Assembly: GCA_013407085.1 (NCBI GenBank)
Contig: JACCGJ010000626.1
Location: 152,722-216,721 of the forward strand
From: Atriophallophorus winterbourni
Taxonomy: Eukaryota; Platyhelminthes; Trematoda; Plagiorchiida; Microphallidae
Direction: 5' to 3'
Length of the DNA stretch: 64,000 bases
The first letter of the stretch is position 1, and each line of letters opens with the position of its first letter. The translations under genes and the position numbers were made by a program. Under the pieces are notes generated by a model. It had not been told where the DNA came from and did no database searches. It saw only the letters and a list, made by a program, of their open reading frames with translations. Positions 50,096 through 61,316 of this stretch are shown here, piece after piece.

Positions 50096-51852
50096 TCAAG
50101 GGTAATGCTCCGTGAAGAGCACCTGCCACTGTTCGTCCAGCCCATGTTTGAACGCAATTACTGAAGTTGCCAATATTAGTTCTGCGGGAAGTGAGTTCCA
50201 CGCGTTCACTATACGGATGCTAAAGAAGTGCGTTCTGGATTCGAGCCTGGTGTGCTGTTTACTTGGCTTGAGATTGTGCCCTCGTGTACCAACCAAAGGA
50301 GAGAACCGAAAGAAGTCATCGAATTCGAGACAACTTAATCCTTTGACAACATTAATGGTCTCTATAAGATCCCCCCTAAGTTGCCTATTCCTGAGTGAGA
50401 AAAGTCCTAGTGGTAATAGACAATTTTCATAATTGGTGTATGCTAACCCCTCGATCACGAGAGTGGCCAGCTTCTGTACCTTTTATAGCTGCACGATATC
50501 CTTCTGGTAATACAACTTTCAAGCCTGAATACAGTATTCTGAATGTGGCCTTACTATTGCCTTGCAGAGGGACAATAGCACCTCAGCTTTTCTGCAAGTG
50601 AGGGCTGAATGTAGTCGAAAGAGTTCCCTCCTGGCCATTCGAGCTGCAGCAGCACATTGGTCAGCCCACTTAAAGTTTGCGGAGACTACGATTCCTAGGT
50701 CCTTAGTAGACTTTACCCTACGGAACTCCGTGTGAGCTGAGAGCGTAGACACAATCATGTTGCCTGCCAGTGCAAAGAGCAAGTGACTCTTATCTGGGTT
50801 GAGGGTAGGCCCCACTTACCCGCCCATGTTGTTACAGCTTCCACATCACTTATCAGATCGGAGTTATCCGACCTACCGAAAATTTTAACGTCGTCAGCAA
50901 ACATATAAGAGGTTGAGCGCAGTTGGTTGGCTGGATCATTAATGAAGATAAGGAACAGCAACGGCCCCAAGACTGAGCCCTGGGGAACCTCACTCGTTAC
51001 ATGCGCACTTGCGGAGTAAGTATCATCTACCCTGACAGTAAAGGAACGGTCGCTAAGGAATGCTCGAATCCAGCTCAGAAGGTTCCCTGATACTCCCATG
51101 GCTGAGAGTTTGAGAAGCAAGAGCCTATGGTTGACTGAATCAAAAGCCTTACTAAAGTCGAGATAGGAGACTTCTACAGCAATACCATCATCCATCCTCT
51201 TAGTAACCTCGTTTAGAATGCTCAACAAATTTGTCAGACATGACCTACCTTTTAGAAAACCGTGTTGTGTGCGATTCAAAAGAGAGTGTTTGGTTAGATA
51301 TCCACATATTTAATCACGGATTATTCTTTCCATAACCTTACATAGTACACTAGTGAGGCTAACATGGCGGTAATTTTTGACCGCCGAGGAAGCTCCTCCC
51401 TTATGGATAGGCACTACAACTGCTGTTCTCCATTCCAAAGGAAGGGTACCCTGACTGAGGGATGATGTGAAAAGTTCTGTGATCGGCACAGCTAATATAG
51501 GCGCTAGCAGTGTGATCATTCGTGGATGGATGCTATCAGGCCCTGCCGACTTGTTGTAAGCTATGCTGGACAATATATTCTCGACATTGTGGACCTCGAA
51601 TGTAAGGTCAGTGCAGAGGGGGCGATCAGCAAGTACACATTGAAGTGATGGCGCAGAGACGTTCGGGTTATAATCTCGGCGTTGTACGCCTGGAAAATGG
51701 GAGGAAAACAATTGAGCCTTTTCAGTGCTTGCAATGACGGCTGAGCCATCGTCCCTTATCAAGGTACCTACACCTTTTCGTGTTGACCCTTTAGATTGAA
51801 CGCAGCTGTAGTAACGTTTCGGATGAGTATGTGCCTCTTGAGCGAGTCTCAT
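50096..51852 (-). pseudogene. CR1-A copy 3 reverse transcriptase
   Basis: Split over four frames: 51852-51310 (K-S-A-G-P-D-S-I-H-P), 51279-50755 (Q-H-G-F-L-K-G-R-S-C, D-F-S-K-A-F-D, F-A-D-D), 50815-50519 (R-P-H-S-E-Y-C-I-Q-A) and 50458-50096 (R-L-E-S-R-T-H-F-F, ending F-T-E-H-Y-P). Confidence 0.8.
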
Positions 51853-52212
51853 TTCGAAAGAAATCTTTGCTGCACGTATCTTGAAAACAGCTATGTTTCG
51901 CGATTCTTTGTAACAAGCCCAAGTCCCACATGAGGGAGTAAGCTTATAACGCCTCCATTTCGCGTCGCGGTGACGTACGCTACGGGAAACTGAGGCAGAC
52001 TACCATTGAGGTTGACCTTTTTGGATAAAGGGTAAGAGAGGAGCGAATCGATCCTGAAGTTGATGGATGTTTTTCTTGATCTGCCCCCACATCCCATCCA
52101 CATGGTAAATCTTTTGCCATGGGAGTAGCGCTGCTGCCTGTAATATGGAAGCAGGGTCGATCCTGTGGAAGCTTCGAGACATCTTGAGTGGGGGTTTACC
52201 AAATGACAGGAG

Positions 52213-52860
52213 TCACTCCCAGGCTAACACTACGTGGTCGCTCTTTCCTAGTGGTGGCAGTAAGACCAAATTCTGTATACCGCATTCAGAAGTTGAAATA
52301 ACTATTTCAAGAATAGACGGAGACTGACCCTCGCGGAATCTAGTTGGTTCGTTTACGTGTTGGTAAAGTGCATGGGAGTGTAGCCAGTCCAGAAAATCCT
52401 TCGCGACTCCTGGGGCATGTGAGGTTTGGTACTCCCAGTTTATTTCGGGTAGATTAAAATCGCCGAAGATTACAACACGTGGTGCTACGGCTAAAAGAGA
52501 CGATAGCTTAATTTGCAAAAGAGCATCTTCTTCCAAACTAGTGCTCGCACTACGGTAGACGCAGCTAACAACTATACGCGTGCATCCATGCATGAGCAAG
52601 GCAGATATTATCTGCACATTCGTTGTAGAAAAAGAAATATTCTCGAAGGGAATAGCGTTATCAATAAGGAGCAACGCCTCTCCTGCTAGCTTACACAGGG
52701 GTCGATCGCTTCTTACGGCGCTAAACATATCCGCGATTAAAGCTGGTATGTGGTCATCATGAGACGACCGTGATTCCGTGACACCCACAATTTTGTAGTG
52801 GGTGTCGTCAACGCTACAGAGGAGTTCAGCCCATTTATTTCTAATGTTACAAGCGTTTGT
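52213..52860 (-). pseudogene. CR1-A copy 3 endonuclease
   Basis: Frame 52788-52213 contains C-V-Y-R-S-A-S-T-S, I-F-G-D-F-N-L-P-E-I-N-W and G-K-S-D-H-V-V-L. Its N-terminus (L-L-Y-T-N-A-C-N-I-R-N-K-W) is just upstream in the same region after a lesion. In place of the usual G-G-G-V-A it has G-E-A-L-L-L. Confidence 0.75.
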
Positions 52861-52913
52861 ATAGAGCAGAAGAGCACTATCATGTAGGGCTAGACTCCCG
52901 GTGTTAGGGCTAC

Positions 52914-54930
52914 CTAAGAGCTATTTGTCCTCGTGCGTAATGCCCCAGGCTGCATTGCGTTTTTTGAAGGCTGAATTTCATCAAGAGATACATCATTCGT
53001 CTTTAAAGCAGACGACAACTTCTGGCATCTAGTTTTATCTTCATAGTCTGAGTGACTACAACTCATCCACGATTCATCCTCTAAAGGACGAAGCACGACA
53101 GTGGCGCACTACAATGTTCGAGTATAATTCTCGTGTGTTAGCGTCATCGCCACAATGTTGTCATCTTCTAAGCTTTGACTCTGGAGCGAATTTAGTGAGC
53201 TACCAGTTACAGCTAACTTTGACTTTCTATCTCTAATTGGGCTAGAAGTTTTTAGGTGTGCTGAGGTGTCAGGTTGCACGATTCATTTTCCCTCGACGCA
53301 GTTAAGTTTCTCTGCTTTCGAAAGAAAGTAGTCGCGATCACATTGCTTTGTGAATTCGACTACAATTGGCCGCGGCGATCTTGTAGATGCGTCATTTGGG
53401 CCACCCCTCCATTTCCCGACCCTGTGAACTCGCTTCAGCGGAGTTGACTGTTGGAAGATATCTTGAGTTCTCTTACACCCTTGGTTCCCATATTCTTGAA
53501 AGTACTGACAAGGAGAAGGACTTGGGTGTGTGGGTGAGCAGCACATTGAAACCGTCGCATAACGCCACAGCTGTCTATGAAAAGACGTCGCGAGTTCTGC
53601 TACTGCTAAAACGCGTGTTCGGGAGTTTCACTAAGCAAACCGTTCATCGAATAATTAATACGTACTTGAGGCCAACCATGGAGTATGCGGTTCAGGCTTG
53701 GTCACCCTGGCTACAGAAGGACATGAGCCTCTTGCAGAGAATATATCATCGGACTACCAAGCTCGTACGCGGTTTGAAGCACAAACAATACGAAGATCGT
53801 ATTGCAAGTCTCAATCTATTCGACTTTCGCTACCGCCGTCTTAGAGGTGATTTGATACTTATGTTCAATATACTGCATACCCCCAACCATCCCCTAAATC
53901 AACTATTCACGCGACTACCACGCAGAACCAGCCGGAGTCACGACTATACAGTACATATTCCTGACTCGAGACTGAACTGTCGAAGGTACTTTTATTCTGT
54001 ACGTGTATGCTTTACCTGGAACTGCCTACCTTGTAATGTTGCACATTCACCCAACTTGGATATATTCAAATCGAATTTGGACAATTTCATGTTGACCAAT
54101 CCAAACATTGAAACAATATATTCTGCATCATAAAGCTTTGAACCAATGCATCCAAGTAAACTATACATATTTACCCTAACAAACTGGTTGAAAACAATTT
54201 CTGCTCTATGTATTTTCACGTGATTCCTGAACTAATCAGTAGGAAAACAAACCCCGTTTTACTACCTATGTTATTTGTAATTCGCATATTATTCTGTGGT
54301 TTTTGTAAAGATATGTGCTTTTTGGACCATTAAATTGAATTGAATTGAATTGAATTGAATAGTCGGTCTCATGCCTGAAGCACGGATTAGGTCGATAACC
54401 CTTCTCCGATCGCTTTCCTTACGAGCCTTTCATTCTCGGATAAAAGGCTCCACCTGCGTTAAAATTAGGATATTTTAGCCCGTCTTGAGCTTACTTGGTT
54501 TCTGGCTTGCAGCTCAGCAACCACTTTTCCTAAATGGTGGACTTCCCGAGCTAGAGCGCGAACGTCCTTAGTGAAGCTAATGTGGACACCCCTATTTTCT
54601 CTAACTTTTTTCCAAGGAGCCTCTGGAAGACAGGAGAATGGCGATGATTTTGCCTTCTGTGTGCTCAAAGGAGTGGTATGCTGGCTGGAGGTAGACGGGA
54701 CCACTGACCTAGCTACTTCGGCGAACGTTTTAGGTTTCGGAGATGGACGTGGAGGAGAACGCTTACGTTACTCGAGACGCTTACGCTCCTCAACCAAAGT
54801 TTCCACGGAATTTATGCAGTCAGCACATAGCCATGTAAGCCATCGATGGGCTGAATAAACATTAAATTGTACTGACGAAGGTCCACAGCATTTCGGATGA
54901 GCTTAACGCAGGCACACGTCGCACTATGTA
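52914..54930 (-). pseudogene. CR1-A copy 3 ORF1 (PHD finger, RRM-like core, C-terminus), interrupted
   Basis: 54920-54780: C-x2-C, A-H-P-K-C-C-G and W-L-C-A-D-C, a PHD-like finger with its histidine. 54704-54465: polar helix-rich part. About 54440-54358: S-D-R-R-R-V-I-D-L-I-R-A-S-G-M. After the CR1-B insertion: L-K-R-V-H-R-V-G-K-W and R-P-I-V-V-E-F-T-K-Q-C-D-R-D (53440-53310). The C-terminus 53096-52914 ends N-S-S. A AAA AAC occurs in frame at 52965-52959 (P-S-K-N). The -1 frame leads to ORF2 but now has a TAG 12 codons later. Confidence 0.65.
53456..54357 (+). mobile_element. CR1-B-like 3' fragment inserted in CR1-A ORF1
   Basis: Frame to 54133: F-S-Y-T-L-G-S-H-I-L-E, E-K-D-L-G-V-W-V, E-Y-A-V-Q-A-W-S-P-W-L, L-N-C-R-R-Y-F-Y-S-V-R. 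It is the part after the RT catalytic site. The end is a run of 'attga' units (54330-54357), unlike the 7-bp run of other CR1-B copies. It is close to the 60.3-kb element, so a CR1-B subfamily. Confidence 0.8.
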
Positions 54931-54955
54931 CCTTTAGAAACATTCTTGTTGTAGC

Positions 54956-55189
54956 TAGAGTGAAGGCAAAGTGAAGAATTTAGAATCATTTTGCTAATAT
55001 AATCGAGGAATCAGAAATTAATTGAATTTCGAAAAATTTAAGCAGCGTGGAAACAAAATTCAAACCGGGCGCGCCCAGATTTCCTTCGACGGTATGCGGT
55101 TGAGCACACGGCACTTCGATATCGAGTATACAGTTCGTACTTTTCACACGTTCTCGTTTCCGAATATCTGGAAAGTAAGGTAGGTAAGG
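54956..55189. other. Junction DNA between two CR1-A copies
   Basis: Probably the 5' UTR of copy 3. It contains the run 'aggtaggtaaggtaggt' at about 55170-55195, where the RT of copy 4 ends. Confidence 0.35.
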
Positions 55190-57120
55190 TAGGTCGTTTA
55201 CAAAAATAAGAAAAAGTAATGGACCAAGCACCGAGCCTTGAGGCACTCCATTGAGAATCAGTGATTCCTGCGAGCACTTCCCTGCAATTCTAACATAGTT
55301 AGTGCGATTAGTTAAGAACCTGTCTAACCATCGATGTAGGTCACATGTGACGCCACTTGGTTTGTGCAGAAGGTACCTATGGTTCACCGAGTCAAATGCC
55401 TTTCGAAAATCAAGATAGCAGACTTCGACTACTCTCCCTTCATCGAGGCGTGAAGTCACTTCGTCAAGAAAGCTTAGAAGATTGGTTAAGTGGGACCTTC
55501 CTTTCCAGAATCCGTGCTGGTCATCAGATAGTAAGGAATTGGCTACCAAATGTTTACTTACCTGGTGCCGAATGATTTTTTCCAAGCACTTGCAAAGAAT
55601 GCTTGTCAGGCTTACTGGCCTGTAGTTGCGTACATCCGAAATGGGACCCTTTTTGTATTTGTCTATTACCGCCGCTCGTTTCCAATCATCCGGTAGTATA
55701 CCCTGGAGTAAGGTAGCTTCGAAAAGATTTCTGATTGCAAGGCTAACTATATTCGCGAGCGGTTGAAGAATAGCCGGATGTATGCCGTCGGGGCCAGCCG
55801 ACTTAGTTTTGTCCAGCTGCGACAGAACTGTGGTGACCATTTCCTGATTAACCTCCACCGAGCTAAAGGGAGGTGCTCTGCACTCGTGAGTTTCTAAACA
55901 GTTACCTGAATCGCGCCGATGAACACTGCAGAAGAATGAATGCAACGCATCGGCTTTTTACGGTGCAGTCAAAGCCGTATTGCCATCGTCCAGCACTAAC
56001 GTACCTATTTCTTCTCTTAATGATCGCTTGGACTGAACATAGCCATAAAAAGCTTTCAAGTTAATCTTTGCTTTTTTGGCAAGTCGGGATTCGAAGTCCC
56101 TTTTAGCTTTCCTTTGCAGCGCAACAGCTGAATTTCTGGTCTGTATGTACTGCAGTCTAGATCTGTGAGTTCCACAGAATTTGTACGCCCTCCAGCTACG
56201 GTCACGACATCTAATAGCCTTGCGAATAGACGCGCTCCACCAGGGTGGTTTTCCTCGCGTTCTCACTGGTTGTAGAGGAGCAAAATCATACTGTAGTTGT
56301 AAAAGGTGCCCTTTATAATATTCCACCTGATTTCTACACTAGGTTCTAATTCGTCTGGTTCCCAACTTAGATTCATTGCTTTAGTTTGTAGTTGGACGAT
56401 GTCCATTCGACCAAAGTTGCGGGACATCTTTACTTGGGGACTAGGATGCACTAAAGTCCAGTCAAGAAGAATTACAGCGTGGTCGCTCTTGCCTAGTGGC
56501 GAAAGGTATTTGATTCCATAAATATCTCTTTCATGAGACGATAGAACCAAATCTAAAGTTGACGGAGTATGTCCTGTCCTAAACCTTGTATGTTCCCTGA
56601 CATGTTGATAAAAGGCCCCGACATGAAACCAGTCTAGATATTGCGACTCAACTGACCCTGGTGAAGAAATTTCAGTACGCCAATCAATGCCCGGGAGATT
56701 GAAGCCTCCGACAATTAGTAATGCGTTGCATTGCCCTTTTAGTACTTCCAATGTGTCCATCAGTAATTGATCGTCTAATGATGAAGCAGTCGGGCTTCTA
56801 TAAGCACATGCAAGTGCCAGTCTTCTCCTAGCGACAGTAAGAAATATCTATGTTAGTTGGATTGAGTGGGAAGCAATCTTTATTGATGTCTTACTGTGGG
56901 GGAGATCTTCGTTTATCATAATTGCCACTCCCCCTCCCGGAGCACCAGTATTCCTATCCTGACGATAGATGGCATACTTAGTTGATACAAATGACGGAAG
57001 ATGACCATCCGGTTTCAACCATGATTCGGAGATGGCAATTATGTCGACCTGGTTTTCCAGTGCAGCAAGCTGCAGCTCACCCCATTTATTACGTATACTG
57101 CATTTGTGTACAGTACACGG
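55190..57120 (-). pseudogene. CR1-A copy 4 ORF2, truncated
   Basis: Endonuclease: C-S-I-R-N-K-W-G-E-L, S-E-S-W-L, G-G-G-V-A-I, then stop and shift near 56850, G-G-F-N-L-P-G-I-D-W (G for D in the usual G-D-F-N), S-D-H-A-V-I. RT: S-A-G-P-D-G-I-H-P, N-Y-R-P-V-S-L-T, Q-H-G-F-W-K, D-F-R-K-A-F-D, G-V-P-Q-G-S-V-L-G-P. No catalytic A-D-D. Confidence 0.8.
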
Positions 57121-57142
57121 GTATTTCTATTCTGCGCACATT

Positions 57143-58250
57143 TTAAACTAACTTTACTCGGGGTGGGAGCACCGTCGCTGATACCCCGTTTTTTGAAACC
57201 AGAGAAGTTGATAAGTGGCTAGACTGACCTTGCGAACGAGCTTGCACCGACCTGATGGCAGTTGTACATAGATTTTCCTCGTGCAGAAGCCTACTGAAAA
57301 GCGAGTTTTTCATGCGCTCGTATTCTACTGGCGGGCCATTTTGGAGTACATCTTGAATGACAACTACCGCAGATGACTTGAACATTTTATGGTGGCTAAG
57401 GTTGATCCCTTTTATGGGAGTTTTCAAGCCAGTCATGGGCGCTATTAAACGCTTTCCATGAAAATGTGGTTGAGGCCCTTTATCCCGGACAACTTTGAAA
57501 CGCCCATTTGTGTAGCGTTCAAGGTAAGCAGCATTTTTGAAAGAACCGTATCCCTGTCTTGCTGGTTAATAAATTCTACCAAGATCGGACGCGCGCTACT
57601 TACAGCTGGGTTCCACCGGCTTACACGATGGACCCTTATTATCTGGCAGTTAATTAGCCCTGCCATGCGCAAAATGTCTTGAACCCTGGAACGGTTCATT
57701 TGACGCCGAGATTTGCTTGCGCGAATCAGCGGCTCTTCCCTATTTAGGATGAGGAGAGTACGAGATAAACTCGTTTCCGCCATTTTATGGTGTGTCGCAA
57801 GCTTACTAACTTGCTCAGCCAAGGCATTTATTTGCATTTCTAAAGCAACTTAGTTAGCTTGCTGTGATTTTACCGGACATTTATGTTTGTCGACGGTTTT
57901 CTTTTTAGGGTTCTTTTTAGCCCCCTGTGTTGCTTTTTGATTCTTACCGATGGTACTGCGGACAGGGCCGGGTTGTGTTGACGGGGGTGTTCTTTTTCTT
58001 ACTACCTCGGCGTGGGACAACGGAGAATTCTTACTATCTGCTACAACATTGTTTAAACAACTAGCAGAGTTACTCAGGAATACTTCCCTCGTGTTTTTTT
58101 TACACTCCCAGCATACACATTCCATGAAACTATTTTTACAATACGTTTCGTAATGCTTGACAAGAATGCCAGAGCTTTTCGGATGCGCCCATCTCTGGCA
58201 CACATCACAAGCTATGCCTTTCACTACCTTCTTACCAGCAAAATCAGAGA
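57143..58250 (-). pseudogene. CR1-A copy 4 ORF1 with PHD-like finger
   Basis: The 58224 frame begins G-I-A-C-D-V-C-Q-R-W-A-H-P-K and later C-V-C-W-E-C-K, most of a PHD-like finger (one Cys is Ser). A lysine-rich linker, one in-frame TAA (57850), then A-S-K-S-R-R-Q-M-N-R-S-R-V-Q-D-I-L-R-M, I-R-V-H-R-V-S-R-W and R-P-I-L-V-E-F-I-N-Q-Q-D-R-D. A frameshift near 57450 precedes the C-terminus (57436-57143), which ends R-V-K-L-V. The heptamer A AAA AAC (TCA AAA AAC) is in frame at 57194-57188 and the -1 frame is open into ORF2. Confidence 0.7.
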
Positions 58251-58439
58251 ACAGCTATCTGGAAATAGATTATGTGGAAGAGCGTGGGAAATACAACCAA
58301 GTTGAACGTACCGCGCGAATTCAAGTTCAGTTCACAAATATCTTCTGGTATGAGAGTAATCTGGAATGCAACAGAAAAACACCCTTCACCAATAGGTAAG
58401 GAGAAACATTAATGCGTTTCAAAGATAACATGAGGATCA

Positions 58440-60296
58440 TACCAACTATTCCCTTACGGATAAAAATCAGGAAATATTGAAGGCCACACAGAGTCAAGTC
58501 TATTCTTGAAACCCCCTACCGAAGTAGAACAAACAACTTCTTTAGGAAGTCGATTCCAGTAATTTACTACCCTCTCACTAAAGAAGAACTTACGAACATT
58601 TGACCTGACATGTCGCTTGGCCAGTTTTAATGGGTGGCCTCGAGTACCCACACTTGGCGCTAGAGCGTACAATTCACTGGGATGAATAGTACTGAAACCT
58701 GACATGATTTTGAAGGTTTCAATCAGGTCCCCACGTAGCCTCCTCCTTTTTAGTGAGAAGAGCTCTAGACTCAGCAATCGTTCCTGATACGACCTACCCG
58801 ATTGCCCAACAATCATACGAGTAGCTAAACGTTGAACACCTTCCAGCTTGGCAATATCTTTTTCCAAATAAGGTGACCATGCTTGAACGCAATACTCGAG
58901 ATGTGGTCTGACGACCGCTTTGTATAATGGTATGAAAACCTCTGGGGACCTGCAGGATAAAACTGATCGAAGGCGAAAAAGCTCTCTCCTAGCGCGTTGT
59001 GCAGCAGCTGCGCATTGATCAGCCCATTTAAAGTCCCCTGAAACTTCTATACCCAAGTCACGAACTTTCGGCACCCCATTTATCTCAAGTATACCATCTG
59101 GACCAGCAACCTCTAGCTTCTTAATGACTTTAGACAAGAGATAGCTTTTAGTGAAGTTAACTAGTAGATCCCATGTAGCAGACCACTTGATGACCTTTTC
59201 TATATCCTCAAGAAGATCCTGTTCATCCAGTGATCCGATAATCTTGACATCATCTGCAAAAATATAGCAGGGACACTTAAGCGACGCTGCCAAATCATCG
59301 ATGAAAATTAGGAAAAGTAGCGGTCCGAGTTCGAAACCCTGTGGGACACCACTGACAACTTTTACTTTGGACGAATACATATTTCCTATCCTGACACGAA
59401 AGAATCTATTGCTTAAGAATCCTATTATCCATTTCTTCAGAAGACCATCGATACCCATTTAACCAAGTTTGTCTGCAAGCAATCTGTGGTTAACCGAATC
59501 AAAGGCCTTGCAAAAGTCCAAGTAAAAACTTCAACTTGTTATCCTTTATCTAGCTTCATGGTGAACTCGTTAAGAAAACATTGGAGGTTTGTTAGGCACG
59601 ACTTCCCTTTAAGAGAGCAGTGCTGAGCAGAGTTCAGCAACGAGTAATCAACTAAATGGCGACAGATCCTATCCCTGATAAGTTTCTCCAGGATTTTACA
59701 TAGGATGCTAGTAAAACTTACAGGTCTGTACTTACAAACTGAGGATCGACTGCCACCTTAATATATCGGGATCACATTAGCCAACTTTCAAATACTCGGA
59801 ATATATCCATGTTGCAAGGAATCGTTAAAAACAGGATCTGCTAATATTGGCGCCAGGTTTTTTATTATTTGAGGGTAAATGTCGTCTGGGCCAGCAGATT
59901 TATGTGGGTTAGTTGCTGCAAAAGCATGTTTAACCTCATCATCAGTGAAAAATAACTCCTCAAGTGGAATAACGATATCAGGCCTTTTGATGACTGGCAT
60001 GTTAGGCGGATCTATTTAGCGACGAATCCTCTGAACAGACTGGAAATGTTTGAGAAAGGCCGAAGCCTTTTCTGAAACTGAAACTATTTGAGTTCCGTTT
60101 CCCTGCTGAAGGTTGCTAATCCAATCGCGCGTTTTGCCTTTGGATTGGGCATAACTATAGTAACGCTTTGGGCACTGTTTTATATTGCGTGCCAACCGTG
60201 ATTCAAAGTCACGTTTTGCTTTGCGTTGGATTCCCACAGCCTTATTTCTGACCATTTTATACCTTGTCCAGGACCGTTGTGTCTGAGAAGCTTTTT
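58440..60296 (-). mobile_element. CR1-A copy 5, 5'-truncated, RT region
   Basis: Frame 59458-58454 gives the second half of the RT (G-V-P-Q-G-F-E-L-G-P, F-A-D-D near 59255, E-Y-C-V-Q-A-W) and ends F-P-D-F-Y-P. Upstream, 59460-60290 holds the first half in broken frames (S-A-G-P-D-D-I-Y; R-K-A-K-R-D-F-E-S-R-L). It stops at 60296, where a plus-strand CR1-B begins. Confidence 0.8.
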
Positions 60297-60319
60297 AATT
60301 TTTTCAGGCGCGGTCCCTC

Positions 60320-61316
60320 ATTCTAGGACTGTCTGTCCAAAACATCCCTGGTCCGCGAAAAGATACGAAGCCAAAGCCACCTGCTCACCCGAAGGATCAG
60401 CGAAAACACTCAGGTTCAAAACCAAAAGTCATGGTGCAAAATAATCCAAAAGTGGACATGATAGGTATTAGATCTAAAGTAGTTGAAACGTCCAGCAACC
60501 AGCGAAAGCGCCAAACACACAGTGTACATTCAGTCCATGGACTAAGCGTGATTTGCAACAACGTAGAGGAAACGAGTGCCACCTTACTAGGAGACAGGCT
60601 AAATCACGATAACGAAGAATGGAGAAGTTTGTGCAACAACATGGACTTGGAGCCAGTTGAACCACTATTATTGATACGACTGAGTCTTAAACCCACTTCT
60701 TTAAATCGGGACCAGCCGAAATTGCGTAGAATCACGGTTCACTCTGAAAGGGATCTTGAAAACATTTAACTATACACTTTTCTCCTGCGTAAGGAGCGTT
60801 CAGAGACCACTGCAAGGATCTTTGCTGATGTACCCTGGTGGGAAAGGGCCCGAAAGGACCAGCAACAAAACCAAACGAAACAGAGGGATGATCGAAGTAT
60901 AATCCTTTTGGGAGTTCCAGAAGCTGGTGAAGCAACTGATAACGCGGTGCAGCGCAAACACGATCAGTTTTAATGGAGATTCCTCAGTGATATACTTGGG
61001 GGGCATCAGTCCTAAGCCCCTTAAAATAACGTTCTTGCGTAATGATATGTTGAACACGGTCGAAACTCGTTGGGAAAATGGCCGCAGAATAATCCCGCGA
61101 GAAATTAGACTAGGTGCATCGAAACACCATATTGGAAAGATAGATGCACCACTAAGTTCAATAGAAACACGACCAAGCCAATCAGTTTTTGACGTGTCAG
61201 GATCAATTTCAGCCGATACGATAGATCACTGTATTCCAACAGTACAACCCCCAAACGATCAAGCATCCCTGCAAGCAAAAAACCTTCAGTTGCCAACTCT
61301 GGAGGAGTCGGCCTAA
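60320..61316 (+). pseudogene. CR1-B ORF1
   Basis: First module: L-L-L-I-R-L-S-L-K-P ... P-K-L-R-R-I-T-V-H-S-E-R-D-L-E-N. After a shift: A-D-V-P-W-W-E-R-A and S-I-I-L-L-G-V-P-E-A-G-E-A. Second module from 60990: P-K-P-L-K-I-T-F-L-R-N-D-M-L-N-T-V. The same order as in the ORF1 at 22144-21249, so the two-module layout is a family trait. The end is Q-A-K-N-L-Q-L-P-T-L-E-E-S-A. Confidence 0.65.
61277..61310 (+). promoter_or_regulatory. Candidate -1 ribosomal frameshift signal, CR1-B plus-strand copy
   Basis: Codons GCA AAA AAC give A AAA AAC at 61277-61283 in the ORF1 frame. A 9-nt spacer is followed by an imperfect hairpin: CC-a-ACTC (61293-61299), loop TGGAG, GAGT-c-GG. The -1 frame is open for 32 codons to M-K-C-M-Y-T-N-A-Q-C, the start of the endonuclease. 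Confidence 0.6.

Larger units (their letters stand above)
50096..54955 (-). mobile_element. CR1-A copy 3, degenerate, split by a CR1-B fragment
   Basis: Reading leftward: PHD-like finger (about 54920-54780), ORF1 basic and RRM-like parts (54704-54358, then 53455-52914), endonuclease (52860-52213), reverse transcriptase (51852-50096). A plus-strand CR1-B piece lies at 53456-54357. It retains the full CR1-A architecture but carries many frameshifts. Confidence 0.8.
55190..58270 (-). mobile_element. CR1-A copy 4: ORF1, endonuclease and truncated RT
   Basis: Reading leftward: ORF1 58250-57143, endonuclease 57120-56263, linker 56326-55958, RT 55945 to about 55195. The RT stops at L-I-F-V-N-D-L, just before the catalytic A-D-D, so the 3' third is lost. 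Confidence 0.8.
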
